In this document: one piece after another, positions 37,501 to 46,499 of the stretch
Position numbering within the stretch: the stretch's first letter is position 1
How the letters are laid out: each line of letters begins with the position of its first letter
The notes under the pieces: generated by a model
Seen by the model: the letters and a program-made list of their open reading frames with translations, nothing else
Database searches by the model: none
Told to the model about the DNA's origin: nothing
Position numbers and translations under genes: made by a program
Assembly (NCBI GenBank): GCA_024734495.1
Contig: JALMQS010000099.1
Location: 69,017,777 to 69,081,776 of the forward strand
Origin: Forficula auricularia
Lineage: Eukaryota > Arthropoda > Insecta > Dermaptera > Forficulidae
Length of the DNA: 64,000 bases
Direction of reading: 5' to 3'

Positions 37501-39370
37501 AGAACCATATATACAGGGTGTTCCACAGAACACTTTCATTAAAAGTTTTCGTGGAAGCATTTGAGAGAAAATTTTGTACTTCGACATATTTTGTTTTGAA
37601 ATATGCTCTTTTTAAATAAATTATTAACAACTTTTGGACTCTTTCTGTTTAGGCGCAATCGCTATCAACTTTCTTATTTTCTACGGAACCCCCCAAATAT
37701 TTTTGCATCATTAGATTAAGTGTTAAAAAGTAAGATGATTTTGTATAATGCATTTTATATCTAAAATTTATCATTTCTGAGTTATTTTAGATAGTTTGTA
37801 AAATCTACAAATATCTTTAAAAATTAATAATAATTAAACTATTGTTTGTAGAATTAATTTGATCAATCAGAACTCTTAATTAGACATTAAAGAATCTTAT
37901 TTAATCATAAAAATTTAAATTTTATATCCAGGATAACCATAATATCGTTTATTTTTGAAAATCAAAAAGTTGTTAATTGTCAATTTTTTCAAATAGATCA
38001 TGGCATAAATTTTAGTATTTTTGAATTATATATAAAAATCCAATAGGAGTTTATTCAATATTACCTATATCTAAAACGAATAGTTTTTTAAATAAAATTC
38101 ACTCGTCCAGATCTTAATTATTTATACATAGGGAATATTGAATAAACTCCCATTGGATTTTTATGTAGAATTCAAAAATACTACAATTTATGCCATGTTC
38201 CATTTGAAAAAATTGAATATTAAGAACTTTTTGATTTTCAAAAATAAACGATTATTATAGTCATTCTGGATATAAAATTAAAACTTTTATGATTAAGTAA
38301 GATTCTTTAGTGTCTAATTAAGAGTTCTAATTGATCAAATTAATTCTACATACAATAGTTTAATTTATTATTGATTTTTAAAGATGAAGGCTAAATTGGT
38401 AGATTTTACAAACTATGTAAAATAACTCAGAAATTATAAATTTTCGACATCAAGTGCATTATTCAAAATCATCTTAGTTTTTAACACTTAATCTAATGAT
38501 GCAAAAATATTTGGGGGGTTCCTTAGAAAATAAGAAAGTTGATAGCGATTGCGGCTAAGCAGAAAATGTCCAAAAGTTGTTAATAATTTATTTAAAAAGA
38601 CCATGTTTCAAAACATAAATATGTCAAAGTACAAAATTTTTTCTCAAAACCTTCCACGAAAACTTTTAATGAACGAGTTCTGTGGAACACCCTATATCTA
38701 TATACCTTCAATAAGACCAAAAAATATTAATTAATTAATTCGATGCGAAACAATGAATTTAAGAATTTTATATTAAATTCTCCAAAAAGAAACGAAATAA
38801 TTAGTAGAGATTGTGGTGTTGGTGCAAGGTGAAACATATTTAATAAAGATAAGAGTAAATAAATATTATATGTAATATTCATTTACTATGAGTTAAGGAT
38901 TCTTGGTCACTTGTTTCACATTAAAAATAAAAAAAATTAAAAAATGTAAAAAAAAATTTTCAATATATTTCGGGCTATCAACAACCCATCTTCAGGCAGT
39001 ACAGAAAATAAAGAAGTTATATAGCCCGAAATATATATATATTGAAATTTTTTTTTTAATTTTAATGTGAAACAAGTGAACAAGAATCCTTAACTCATAG
39101 TAAATGAATATTACATATAATATTTATTTACTCTTATCTTTAAGAAACAAAATGTCAATTTTGAATTTATTTTTATTTTTTCCCGCATTCCATGGCCCTG
39201 AGAACGGCAACAGATTGTTTTTTAAAAATAATTATATATTTATAAATAGATATATACTTAGGTATAAACAAATAATTTAAAAATTAACCTTCAGACTTGA
39301 AAGGTGCACAGCTGACTGAAAGAGCGAACGAGAATAACAAGCAACCGCCAATCCACTGTCCAATAGCCAT
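25267..39370 (-). CDS. CLIP-domain serine protease (gene 2), complete, 7 exons, 393 aa, CLIPC/snake-like
   Basis: Spliced gene: 39370-39289, 36524-36303, 34103-33946, 30110-30001, 29798-29557, 26734-26613, 25512-25267. All introns are GT..AG and phases agree (1,1,0,2,1,0), giving 394 codons with stop. Predicted product: signal peptide (1-22, ending SCA), six-cysteine CLIP domain (C31, C41, C47, C61, C72, C73), Pro/Lys-rich linker, a CEEY stretch, C131 (likely disulfide partner of the PACL cysteine), activation site F139-I140 before IVGG, then a trypsin-fold domain with His184 (TAAHC), Asp229 (NDIAL) and Ser329 (GDSGG). Asp323 at the base of the S1 pocket suggests trypsin-like specificity. By family, such secreted zymogens act in hemolymph cascades (Toll activation, melanization); the linker cysteine, EY motif and non-basic P1 fit the CLIPC group (snake, persephone). 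Odd: P1 is Phe, and Lys351 sits where Ser214 is usual. The role in this animal is inferred. Confidence 0.9.
25840..26050 (+). repeat. Dispersed repeat ending in ATTAAACGAGC
   Basis: It shares ATTAAACGAGC, a CTCGAAAACGG block and GTCTCATCTTCAGC-like sequence with copies at 32.31-32.54 kb (inverse) and 35.53-35.64 kb, all in introns of gene 2. Non-coding. Confidence 0.55.
26075..26385. repeat. Tandem repeat, ~76-bp unit, about four copies
   Basis: Each unit holds TCATCTGATTGGCCAYCCCAG, CCTTCCATTTACCATYTACC and TTTGTCACTTGTAAAAA. A single diverged unit with the same right flank (CTTTGCGACATACAACCGGC) is at 44.2-44.3 kb. Confidence 0.85.
26396..26570 (-). pseudogene. Fragment of the LINE family at 57.1-57.65 kb
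   Basis: GAGGTATCTGTGAATGTGAC and TGATTAAAGGTTATAGGTA resemble GAAGGTATCTGTGGATACGG and GCTGAAGGTTATATGTTA at 57.15 kb. Short and decayed. Confidence 0.45.
26613..26734 (-). CDS. Gene 2 exon 6: region between the Asp and Ser loops
   Basis: 122 nt between ATTTAG and GTAAGC, phase 1 to 0. It encodes NSNKIHETLQKIVLNIYPK, DIC (cysteine of the methionine loop) and GFISETQ. The ending xxETQ followed by LC is typical before the Ser exon. Confidence 0.88.
26925..27240. mobile_element. Penelope-related fold-back with hammerhead-like motif
   Basis: Arms with TTTACTATGAGTTAGGTTTTC and its mirror (about 27135-27170) flank a motif on the minus strand, and the end reads GATGTTTCACCTTGCACCAACAC. It matches 38.82-39.15 kb in arrangement and sequence. 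Confidence 0.6.
27061..27089 (-). ncRNA. Hammerhead-like motif e (GAAATATC type)
   Basis: CTGAAGA, T, GGG/CCC helix closing TTGATAG, then GAAATATC. The C-G pair of the GAAACGTC type is replaced here by U-A. Confidence 0.4.
27462..27727. mobile_element. 266-bp inverted-repeat element with internal minisatellite (long form)
   Basis: Ends CGAGGAGTGATCCGCGA and TCGCGGTTCACCCCTCG match those of 3414-3576; flanking octamers CTTATATA and CTTATATT are the likely target duplication. The interior is about nine units of 20 bp (TTTGGAAGTACTTGGAAATA and variants), open in several frames only because the period lacks stops. Confidence 0.8.
28193..28742. mobile_element. hAT-like non-autonomous element
   Basis: Begins CAGAGCTTCTTAAACTATGG and ends AAAAGTTTGAGAAGCAGTA, the imperfect inverted CAG...TTCTNAAAC ends typical of hAT relatives. 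No transposase frame is left. Confidence 0.55.
29198..29460. mobile_element. Penelope-related element with inverted ends and motif d
   Basis: TGGATATCAATGAGGCAATCC near the left and GGACTGCCTCATCGATATCC near the right are inverted copies followed by A-rich or T-rich GAAG/CTTC runs. The hammerhead-like motif 29350-29381 lies inside. Located in an intron of gene 2, in opposite orientation. Confidence 0.6.
29350..29381 (+). ncRNA. Hammerhead-like motif d (GAAACGTC type)
   Basis: CTGAAGA, A, GGAGG / CCTCC helix closing GAATAG, GAAACGTC. Five perfect helix II pairs. Confidence 0.45.
29557..29798 (-). CDS. Gene 2 exon 5: catalytic aspartate
   Basis: 242 nt between TTTAAG and GTAAGT, phase 2 to 1. 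It encodes RVGFTHFKS..., AYNDIALMRLDSPV (catalytic Asp), IRPACLQY and the AAGWG turn. The length equals the matching exon of gene 1. Confidence 0.92.
30001..30110 (-). CDS. Gene 2 exon 4: catalytic histidine
   Basis: 110 nt between TTTTTTAG and GTAAGT, phase 0 to 2. It encodes VAVGFGNEN...WACSGSLIS..WILTAAHC, the first beta-barrel strands and the catalytic His. CSG replaces the usual CGG, as in the paralogue. Confidence 0.92.
30194..30580. mobile_element. Inverted-repeat element rich in ATCGATG
   Basis: Ends GTAGGGATGAGCAT and ATGCTCTTCCCTAC are inverted copies with one mismatch. The subterminal parts hold repeated ATCGATGTT on the left and AACATCGAT on the right, as in hAT-like elements with subterminal transposase sites. 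Confidence 0.6.
31000..31410. repeat. Dispersed repeat with internal direct repeat
   Basis: CGTGACGGCTCAAT and TTTACTGCC.AGGAAAATAAA occur twice about 133 bp apart (31015 and 31148). An AGACAGACAGATAGAG run follows. Non-coding. Confidence 0.45.
31800..33030. other. Intron of gene 2: AT-rich, one repeat copy, poly-C run
   Basis: A C-rich stretch at 31868-31960 resembles the composite repeat of 9.4 kb. 32310-32545 is an inverse copy of the ATTAAACGAGC family. Otherwise no recognisable features. Confidence 0.5.
33045..33905. repeat. ACCGACTTCAAA repeat family, fold-back copy
   Basis: ACCGACTTCAAAAAAATTAA at the left is mirrored by TTCTTGAAGTCGGT about 300 bp on, around a centre near 33195; a longer tail with CAATCAGGACC and a final AAAGTCGGTT follows. 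The same modules are at 36.6-37.2, 42.5-42.85 and 52.9-54.25 kb. The open frame at 33289-33507 is part of it. Confidence 0.65.
33946..34103 (-). CDS. Gene 2 exon 3: linker and zymogen activation site
   Basis: 158 nt (3n+2) between TTTACAG and GTAAGT. It encodes CEEYGKS..., the linker cysteine in ESTC, then KGGGF followed by IVGGKDAELGDFPHA. Cleavage before IVGG frees the new N-terminus that orders the active site. P1 is Phe rather than Arg; snake (Leu) and persephone (His) are family precedents for non-basic P1. Confidence 0.9.
34195..34370 (+). repeat. Module of the 9.34-kb composite repeat
   Basis: CTACTAGATG, then GCCTTCGGGGGTCCTCTTGC and CCAGGGGGCTACGACCCCTG, followed by C-rich sequence. 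It lies immediately upstream of gene 2 exon 3 on the opposite strand. Confidence 0.5.
35530..35990 (+). repeat. Repeat shared with the right edge of the window
   Basis: 35530-35640 is an ATTAAACGAGC family copy; the following 350 bp (AATATAGCTCAATTAAC, TACTTGAGGAATAAC) match 63.52-63.97 kb. Confidence 0.5.
36303..36524 (-). CDS. Gene 2 exon 2: CLIP domain and linker
   Basis: 222 nt between acceptor TTACAG and donor GTGAGT, phase 1 to 1. It contains six cysteines in CLIP order (DDC, GIC, SSC, VLC, VCC) with 13 residues between the third and fourth, followed by a basic Pro/Lys linker (KAPTTPKPKEIPK). CLIP domains are disulfide-knotted regulatory modules N-terminal to arthropod protease zymogens. 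Confidence 0.9.
36600..37160. repeat. ACCGACTTCAAA family copy
   Basis: GGCACCGACTTCAAAAAATG, TTTTTTGAAGTCGGTTTTAT and TTCTCTCAAAACGTTTGCGG match the other copies. Confidence 0.6.
37512..38700. mobile_element. Fold-back element with GGGTGTTCCACAGAAC ends
   Basis: Left end ACAGGGTGTTCCACAGAAC and right end GTTCTGTGGAACACCCTATA are inverted, and the arms (about 590 bp) are mirrored around about 38115. This is the core of the 20.6-22.5 kb palindrome, so it defines the mobile unit. Confidence 0.75.
38820..39150. mobile_element. Penelope-related fold-back with hammerhead-like motif f
   Basis: It starts GGTGTTGGTGCAAGGTGAAAC; arms with AGATAAGAGTAAATAAATAT and TTTACTATGAGTTAAGG are mirrored at 39065-39145. 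The motif is on the minus strand at 38995-38964, and a second half motif (AGCCCGAAATATATATATATTG) lies near 39015 on the plus strand. Confidence 0.6.
38964..38995 (-). ncRNA. Hammerhead-like motif f (GAAATATA type)
   Basis: CTGAAGA, T, GGG/CCC helix closing TTGTTGATAG, GAAATATA. Confidence 0.35.
39289..39370 (-). CDS. Gene 2 exon 1: start codon and signal peptide
   Basis: 82 nt. The ATG lies at 39370-39368. It encodes Met-Ala-Ile-Gly-Gln-Trp, a hydrophobic core and SCA before APFKSEG, a typical signal peptide cleaved after Ala22. Donor is G|GTTAAT at 39288-39287, phase 1, joining to exon 2 to make GDDC. Confidence 0.85.
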
Positions 39371-39399
39371 TTTGACGTAAGATATCGTAGTAATACAGT

Positions 39400-39432
39400 C
39401 AATGAAAATGCGGACTGTCTTTTACTTTTATA
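39400..39432 (-). promoter_or_regulatory. Core promoter of gene 2 (TATA plus initiator)
   Basis: On the minus strand TATAAAAG occupies 39432-39425, and TCATTG, matching the arthropod initiator TCAKT, occupies 39405-39400. If the A at 39403 is +1, the TATA begins 29 nt upstream, the standard spacing, and the 5' UTR is about 32 nt before the ATG at 39370. No transcript evidence is available. Confidence 0.6.
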
Positions 39433-39709
39433 CTTTACCTACATATTGGAGAGGGAGGAGGCGTGGCATACGAAAAGTGGAAAGATGACGCATTGTCTCA
39501 TCAAAAATCTGGTGATAGATTATATTAAGACAGGAAATAAAAACTGTATCGATTACTCAACGGGAAGCTATCGGTCAAAGAAAAAAAGTAAATCACCCAC
39601 CCATCTTATAATAAAGATAAATGACAAATAAATAGGAAATTAGACTGTTAAAAACTCCCCCGATTCACTGACCTATGTTCGAAACGTTTCCGCTCTTTGC
39701 CTGCTCTAT

Positions 39710-41310
39710 AGGGGCTTCCACGCCAAATCAGACGGCTTGAAAAATTTTAATTTTTGATTTCTTTCATATTTTGACATTTTTTAGTACCGATCAAAAAACT
39801 CTTCCTGGTAAATTTTGAAAATTTTTTGATCAACGGTTTATAAGATATCGAATTTCGGTTTTTCCCTCATAACTTCTTCAAAAATGGTCCGAATTCAATT
39901 TTTTTTTTTTAGAAATAAATACAAAACAATTATTTATATGCGATTTTTGAGTTTGAAAATTTTAATCTTCTTTTGAAAATGTATGTACTCTTCGAATTTT
40001 TTGATAATTTTTTATTTTAATCTTCTATTCATTCTACAAATTTTAAGACTGAGTTGATAGTGGTCATATGATAATTACTATTTTTTTTCGATTTTTGATT
40101 TTGTTTTTCTTTCAACAAACTAAAATACTAATTACACTCCTCGACAAAAATTAAACAAAAATTTCTCCCCTTAAACATAACAATGGATTCCAGTAGATTT
40201 TTCTACTCTGATTATCATGCAATTTCCCGATTTTTTACAACACGTCAGAGTTTTGAGATATTATCGGTCAAAATGACGAAAAAGGCCATTTTGACCTATT
40301 TTAGAGTCCCATTAAATATTAAATATCAATATTTGAAATCAAAATATTTTGTTTACGTAATAGAAAACAACTTCCTCTTTGATTATCAAATTACCACTTG
40401 AATTTAGCTCAATAAGAACTCGAGTTATAGCTAAAAGACTAAGACCATATGTTTTTATCTATGTTTTTTATTATCTTTTATAATCACGTAGTTTTAGTTT
40501 TTTAGTTATAATTCGAGTTCTAATTGAGCCAAAAACAAGTGGTAATTTGAAAATCAAAGAGGAAGCTGTTTTTTATTACGTCAACAAAATATTTTGATTT
40601 CAAATATTGCTGTTTAATATCTAATGGGACTCGAAAATAGGTCAAAATGGCCTTTTTCTTCGTTTTGACCGATAATATCTCTATAAAAAATCGGGAATTT
40701 GCATGATAATCAGCGTATATAATTCTACTGGAATTCATTGTTAGGTTTAAGGGAAAAAAAATTGTTTTATCAGTGTTATTTATTCTAAACACCTGTTAAC
40801 TCTAAAAGTGTATAAAAATCAATTCAAATTATCTAAAAAAAGAGAACTCAATACCAAAAGTGGTTTTAATAATGGCTAATAGCGAATAATTTTTTTTTCG
40901 AAAATAGAAAAATAATAGTAATTATCATAAGACCACTAACAACCGGCTTTAAAATTTGTAGAATGAATAGAAGTTTAAAATAAAAAATTATCAAAAAAAT
41001 CGAAGAGTACAAACAGTTTCAAAAACAAGATTCAAATTTTCAAAAATCGCATATATAATTTTTTGTATTTTTTAAAAATGTATGTAAAAAACAAATATTT
41101 CAAAATTTTTTTTTTTTTTAATTTGGATCATTTTTGAAGAAGTTATGAGCGAAAACCCGAAATTTGATATCTTTTAAACCGGTGATCAAAAATTTTCAAA
41201 ATTTACCAAGAAGAGTTTTTTGATGAGTACTAAAAAAATGTCAAAAAAATGAAGGAAATCAAAAATTAAAATTTTTCAAACCGTCCGATTTGACATGGAA
41301 TGCTTCATAG
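39710..41310. repeat. 1.6-kb palindrome containing the ACTCGACAAA family
   Basis: Outer arms: CCAAATCAGACGGCTTGAAA at the left and TTTCAAACCGTCCGATTTG at the right, mirrored through ATCAAAAAACTCTTCCTGGT. Inner arms (40130-40445 and 40495-40790) are the inverted halves of the family seen at 18.8-20.2 kb. The centre is near 40465. No coding genes; the open frames in the arms mirror each other. Confidence 0.75.
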
Positions 41311-41377
41311 ATATTATTATGTGATCTAGTGAAGTGTTTCGTAAAATTATATTCGAGCTCTGTATATAATACTTACC

Positions 41378-41509
41378 CTAGTAGCCCAATGTTCACAACT
41401 ATATAGTGCCTATATAGTTTTCGATAATTTATATAGTCCCTATTTAGTTTTCGATAATCTATATAGTTCCTATTTAGTTATTATATAGTTTGAAGCATTG
41501 TGCTACTAG
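41378..41509. mobile_element. 132-bp inverted-repeat element
   Basis: Ends CTAGTAGCCCAATG and CATTGTGCTACTAG are inverted with one mismatch. The interior is built of CTATATAGT and TTTTCGATAAT repeats. Confidence 0.65.
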
Positions 41510-41652
41510 AGTACTCATAAATATTATTCTCATCTATTTGAAAAGCAATAGTAATCTATTTCAAACGTCATTAATAACAAAATAATAATAAAACAATTTA
41601 AAAGATATTTTCATTTTGTTACTAATGTAACGTAATCGTTGTATTATTAGAA

Positions 41653-41718
41653 AAAATGTCAGATTAGAACCTGAGACCTCTTGCATGAGAGGCGAGACAC
41701 TTTACCACTAGACCATAT
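41653..41718 (-). pseudogene. tRNA-Glu-like remnant
   Basis: On the minus strand it has ATATGGTCTAGTGGTAAAG (D-arm/A-box region of tRNA-Glu), an anticodon-loop-like CTCTCAT with CTC, a degenerate T arm AGGTTCTAATCTGA and a T6 run. Mismatches in the anticodon and T stems make a functional tRNA unlikely. Confidence 0.5.
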
Positions 41719-42119
41719 TTTAAAAATCTTTGCTTTTTACTTTTACTAGAATGAATATTTTGAATTAGACCTTATTAAAAGTGTAGACATAATTGAATAT
41801 ATTATATTTAGCTATTTATTTTATAAATAGAATTTATTGAATATATTTTATAATCAATAAAAGATTTTATGAATAATAAATTGCATTATCATATCGATAG
41901 AAATAAAATTTAAGTAATAACTTAAGCTTTCCTCAAGTTAAACAATTTCAATATTAAATAGTTCAACTTAGATTAGTTTAAGTTATCAGGTTATCACTTC
42001 TGTCGCTCGTCCCGAGACGCACACATATTTCTTTACATTAAAATTTTTTTGAGGGGTGATACTACTAAATACTATTTTTGATTTTCTATTTTTTCTTTTA
42101 TTGACCTCTAGGCGCGAGG

Positions 42120-43560
42120 AACCCCAAACCTCCCTTTGAGGAACCCCAGATTGAGAAACACTGGTCTAGTGAAATAAAATCAATAATTCCCCCGAAAACA
42201 TACTTTATCTTATGAAATTTGCATTTCGCAAAATCTAATATAATGGGAAGTGGGGATGGAGCCCGGGCAACCCACATCCCCCAAAATTGGCTCGCATTCT
42301 CAATATAGGTAAATGTATATCAATAGAAATTTAATAAAATCTTAATTAATTATTTATGATGTCATTCGTGCCTTCGACCTGGCGGTATTTTCCTCATGGG
42401 GAGGAAACAAAAACAAACAATTCTTATGTTTTTATTCAAACATCCGTTAAAAATAAACAAACAATAATGTATCGAAATTCAGATTTCATTCACAAAATTT
42501 TTTGTTACAATAAAGGAGAAATGACTCATTAGAAGGGAACTATTTTTTTTTTTTATCATCAGAACTTGTCCAAATTAATATAGCACCACCCCTAAGATAC
42601 CCCCTTTCCAATAAAAAAAAAGAATCATCGAAATCGGTTCATAAACAAAGAAGTTAGGCCTGAACAAACCTAACAAAAAAGGTCTAATACCAATGAAAAA
42701 CGGAACCAATCAGAAGCTCGACTGAACCCAATGCAATTTTTTTTTCAAAATCTGTTCACAATTTGCGGAGATATGAGGTAACATAGACACAAAAAAAATC
42801 AGTCGAATAGAGAACCCCCTCCTTTTTTGAAGTCGGTTAAAAATATAAACTACTTTAAAATAATTAAATCAACTATCAACCGATCTCAAAGGGTTCTGAA
42901 AGCGCTTAGGCAGAGGCATCCTATACATCAATATCGGAATAACATAGAGCAATATAGTAGTGTAGTATAGTAATGAGTAGCTGCTTGATTGAGAAGTAGC
43001 GAATCTCGGTTAAGAAAACTAAAACGAAGGTTGTAGATGTGCGTTGAGCTAACCACTTGACTCCTTGGTACTGTTTCCAATTAGGACAGCAACCAATTCA
43101 GTAGGCCAAGACCCATGAAGGGTTGTCGAGCCAGAGATTTATTTATTTATTTTAATATAGTAAAGCGTTTCGTACAGATTTTTAATTATTGAATTATTAA
43201 AATTGTATTTTGATTTTGATGCTTATGCCGTCTCCTTACAGTGCCGCATGATGCGGCCTCCTCTCTGTATCATAGCACAGTCCAGCGCTGACTGAAGATT
43301 ATATGTACCCGAAAAGACGGACGTGAAAAGCTAGTTTCATAGTCATTGAGATAAACGAATTTACATTTGTTCGATTAGTATCTAAAATGAAGGGGTGTTG
43401 AATATTAGAAAATGGTGTATTTCACGCAAATGAAACTTTTGGAGTGATTATTGATTTTAACTCGTCTGACCAACCGCTCTGGTGTACTGAAAATACGATA
43501 TATTTATAGTCAAGAAATTACATTTGATTTGAATAGATGGTGAAGTTAATTATGGCGAAA
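42120..43560. other. Intergenic DNA with decayed repeats
   Basis: 42540-42850 is an ACCGACTTCAAA family fragment. 43075-43170 looks like a LINE 3' end (AGACCCATGAAGGGTTGTCG, then ATTTATTTATTT). 43330-43500 resembles the 57.2-57.4 kb LINE fragment (TTGGAGTGATTATTGATTTT, AACTCGTCTGACC). No host gene seen. Confidence 0.45.
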
Positions 43561-45160
43561 TCAATCTCTTTTCAACATGAATAAATGATATACGTATTTT
43601 AAGTATTCTCATATTTTTTGAGCAACTCTAGATATATTAATAGTTAAGATGCCACTATTTGAACCAGCCACCAATAAGTAAATTATGAAAATATTGTTAT
43701 TTGAGTAAAGTTGTGGAATAGTTAAATTTAATAGTTGGGTATTCAAATGGAATAATACGTAATTAGGACAATAAATTATATAAACTTGAATATTTTTTAT
43801 TTATATGTATATCTGACTAGAAGATGAGTATATTTGTTTGATGTCAATTCTATATTCAATCAATTGAATTATATAAATATTTATTTTAATTATTCATTTG
43901 GTTGAATTAATTAGATAAAAATTTGAATTATTATATTTGATTTAAGGTACACGGTATTCTAATTTTAATATATATTAATATTTCTTATAATCTTATAGTG
44001 GGTTTTAAAATTAAAAAAAAAACACAATTAATAATGTAAAAAAAAAATTTTGTTATTTTTTTTTTTTTAATATCTTAATTATTAAAATATCACTATTTGC
44101 AAAAAATCTAAGTCTTTTTATGATAAAAAAAACATTCGTTTAGATATAATAAGAGCTTTCACTAGAAGTAAACAAGACATTCATTTGATCAGATGACAGG
44201 CACTAAAAGTTCCTGTCATCTGATTGGCCATCCCAGCCCCTCCATTTACCATCTACCCTTGGCTAGTGGTAAAAAGCATTTACTTTGCGACATACAACCG
44301 GCCCTTAATCACAAGGCATCGTCTAAAGACATCTATAAATTAAACTAAATTACAGAATAAAGAAAAAAAAATATATTTTTTTTTTCTTTAAATTCAAAAA
44401 TATTCCCAATTAGAACTTCAATTAATATATTACATACACATATATCCGTATTCGATTGAAGGAAAAATGGACTTTTTATCAAGAATCGGAAGACAATTTC
44501 CTGGTAATATATATACGTATATTCTATATAGTCTTCCTATATATAAATGAATAAAAATATGTATATTTAAAAAGCTTTTAAAAAAATGCTTTTATTTTAT
44601 AAAATCCACTAAAAAGCAGAAAATAAATTTTTAGACTACTAAAGAAAAATTCATTTTTATGATTTTTAAAGAATTTTGAAAAATAACTTTTAAGGAGTTC
44701 GGTGTTGGTTCTAGGTGAAACATTTTAATATAATAATAAAACTAAGATACGTATCTTAGTTTTATTATTAAATTTTGAAAAAGTTTTTTTTTTAATCTTT
44801 TGTAAAAATTTTTATTTTATGCTTTTTTTGAAATAGTTAGATTTATGATAGTTGAATTTCGCATTAATATTTTTACAAGACAAGAGTAACTGTGTAAAAT
44901 TTGATCATATTTGTTAGAGTCTTTATTTTAATTTTTGCACCTTTTGGGTAGCTGATTTCTGCTTATATTGTATCGTCATTCTAAATCCGCTAAATCTGAA
45001 GAAAATCAACTTGGCATAAGTCTAAATTCAATTACAAGATCCTACCAAGATGGACAGATAACCAGACACATAAACTATGTTAAATAAAAGCATTTAATAA
45101 TATTTATATTCTGGTGTGGCAAAACACATGCTCTCCTCGAATATTTTAATCACTTAATAA
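43560..45160. other. AT-rich intergenic DNA
   Basis: Contains one diverged unit of the 76-bp tandem repeat (44.2-44.32 kb) and the perfect palindrome at 44731. Otherwise nothing recognisable. Confidence 0.45.
44731..44770. repeat. Perfect 40-bp palindrome
   Basis: Twenty bases on each side of 44750/44751 are exact reverse complements (centre GATACGTATC). It lies just after GGTGTTGGTTCTAGGTGAAAC, the end sequence of the Penelope-related fold-backs. Confidence 0.8.
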
Positions 45161-45168
45161 TAATAAAA

Positions 45169-45640
45169 CAGCTATTCTCAACCGCTGGTCCGCGGAGAAA
45201 TTTTACTAGTTAGCATATATATATATACCAATAAATACATATCTTTATATTTAAATATTATTGTAAGTTTTTTTTTTTATTTATTTATTGTCATCGGGAA
45301 CAAAGCCCATTTAGACAGCACATAAGTGTTAGTAGGGTTAGTGAGGGAGCCGAGTTTTGAGCCGGTAGAAACTTTTATTTGCCAGCCAGAATCGAACCCC
45401 GGCCTTCCACTCCAACATCGTCATAATCGACCGATGCCGAAGCGAGGCCAGTGCATTAGCCGACTGAGCCAACCCGACTCCCATTATTGTAAGTAAATGA
45501 TAATAAAAATGTTACAATTAACTTATGTAGTAGTTCTCTAATACCTAGTAAAATTTAGTTGTTAAAAAAATTTCACTGGTCGGGGAATTTTTTTTATAAA
45601 TTTTACTGGTCCGCGGGCCAAAAAAGGTTGAGAAACGCTG
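45169..45640. mobile_element. hAT-like non-autonomous element interrupted by a SINE
   Basis: Ends CAGCTATTCTCAACCGCTGG and AAAGGTTGAGAAACGCTG are inverted hAT-type termini with GGTCCGCGG inside each. Flanking octamers match only in part (TAATAAAA / ACTTAAAA). Confidence 0.7.
45269..45482 (-). mobile_element. tRNA-derived SINE inside the hAT-like element
   Basis: Exact 12-bp target duplication ATTATTGTAAGT at 45257-45268 and 45483-45494. On the minus strand it begins GGGAGTCGGGTTGGCTCAGT (A box TGGCTCAGTCGG), has B box GGTTCGATTCT, and ends with AATAAATAAATAAA and an A run. Confidence 0.9.
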
Positions 45641-46089
45641 ACTTAAAATATAATTTGATTTATTTCTGCTTAGATGAATTCATATTTTTTTTTTAATCCG
45701 CTTACTCATTTCGAACACTTTCAATTTAACGTAGTAGACACGGGCCCCTAAAAAATAATGTCATCTTTTTTTAATTACAATTACCCTTCAATGCAAATTT
45801 TAGCATTTTGGATTTCTTGTTCTTAAAACAGTATAATTTTAATTTTTTAAGACCCCCCTACCCTAATTATAAGTCCAATTCTAATCAATTTTAGTCTCAT
45901 TATAAAAAAAATGTGAAATTTCATTTTGATACTCTCAACTGTGCTTGAGTTAGAGTGTAGATAAAATTCGGTAACTCAGTAACTCACAAATATTTTGAAA
46001 AAATATTTGATATTTTTTTTTTTTAAGAGATAGTCTGAAAAAACAAAACAAAAAAACAAAAAAACTATTTTTTCACACACGATTACAAT

Positions 46090-46490
46090 ATTCCACCATA
46101 CTTCGGCGGACGTTTCCGCTAGCCAGGGGACTACGCCCCTGGACCCCCACCCCAGCAACCCAACCCCATTCCACCCCCGCACCCATCCTGCACACCAATA
46201 AGGACCCTTCACACCCATTCCACCCCTACCCCCACCACGGGCACCCATGGATTGCATTCCACCCCCGCACCCAGTTATTGCATTTCTAGCTCCCTAGAGT
46301 CCCACAGATTATGTATACAACATTTGTTTGAGTTAGGTCCAAGGGCACGAATTTTCATTTTTTTGACACCCCCCCCCCCATTTTGAGTGGTTGGTTTTTG
46401 CATTTCTAGCCTTTTAGTGGCCCACAGATTGTGAATACAAACTTAGTTGAGTAGGGCAAGAAAGATGCGAAGCCTTTTGTGTTTTAGACC
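46090..46490. repeat. Module of the composite poly-C repeat
   Basis: TTCGGCGGACGTTTCCGC, CCAGGGGACTACGCCCCTGG, C-rich DNA and two blocks with AGATTATGTATACAACATT. The glycine-rich open frame on the minus strand is an artefact of the C-rich DNA. Confidence 0.55.
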
Positions 46491-46499
46491 ACAAAATTA

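Noticed and set aside
43288..43325. Another hammerhead-like motif (CTGAAGA ... GAAAAGAC)
   Set aside because: No helix II can be formed and GAAAC is not present.
45976..46257. 93-residue Gly/Trp-rich minus-strand frame
   Set aside because: It is the complement of a C-rich stretch in a dispersed repeat.
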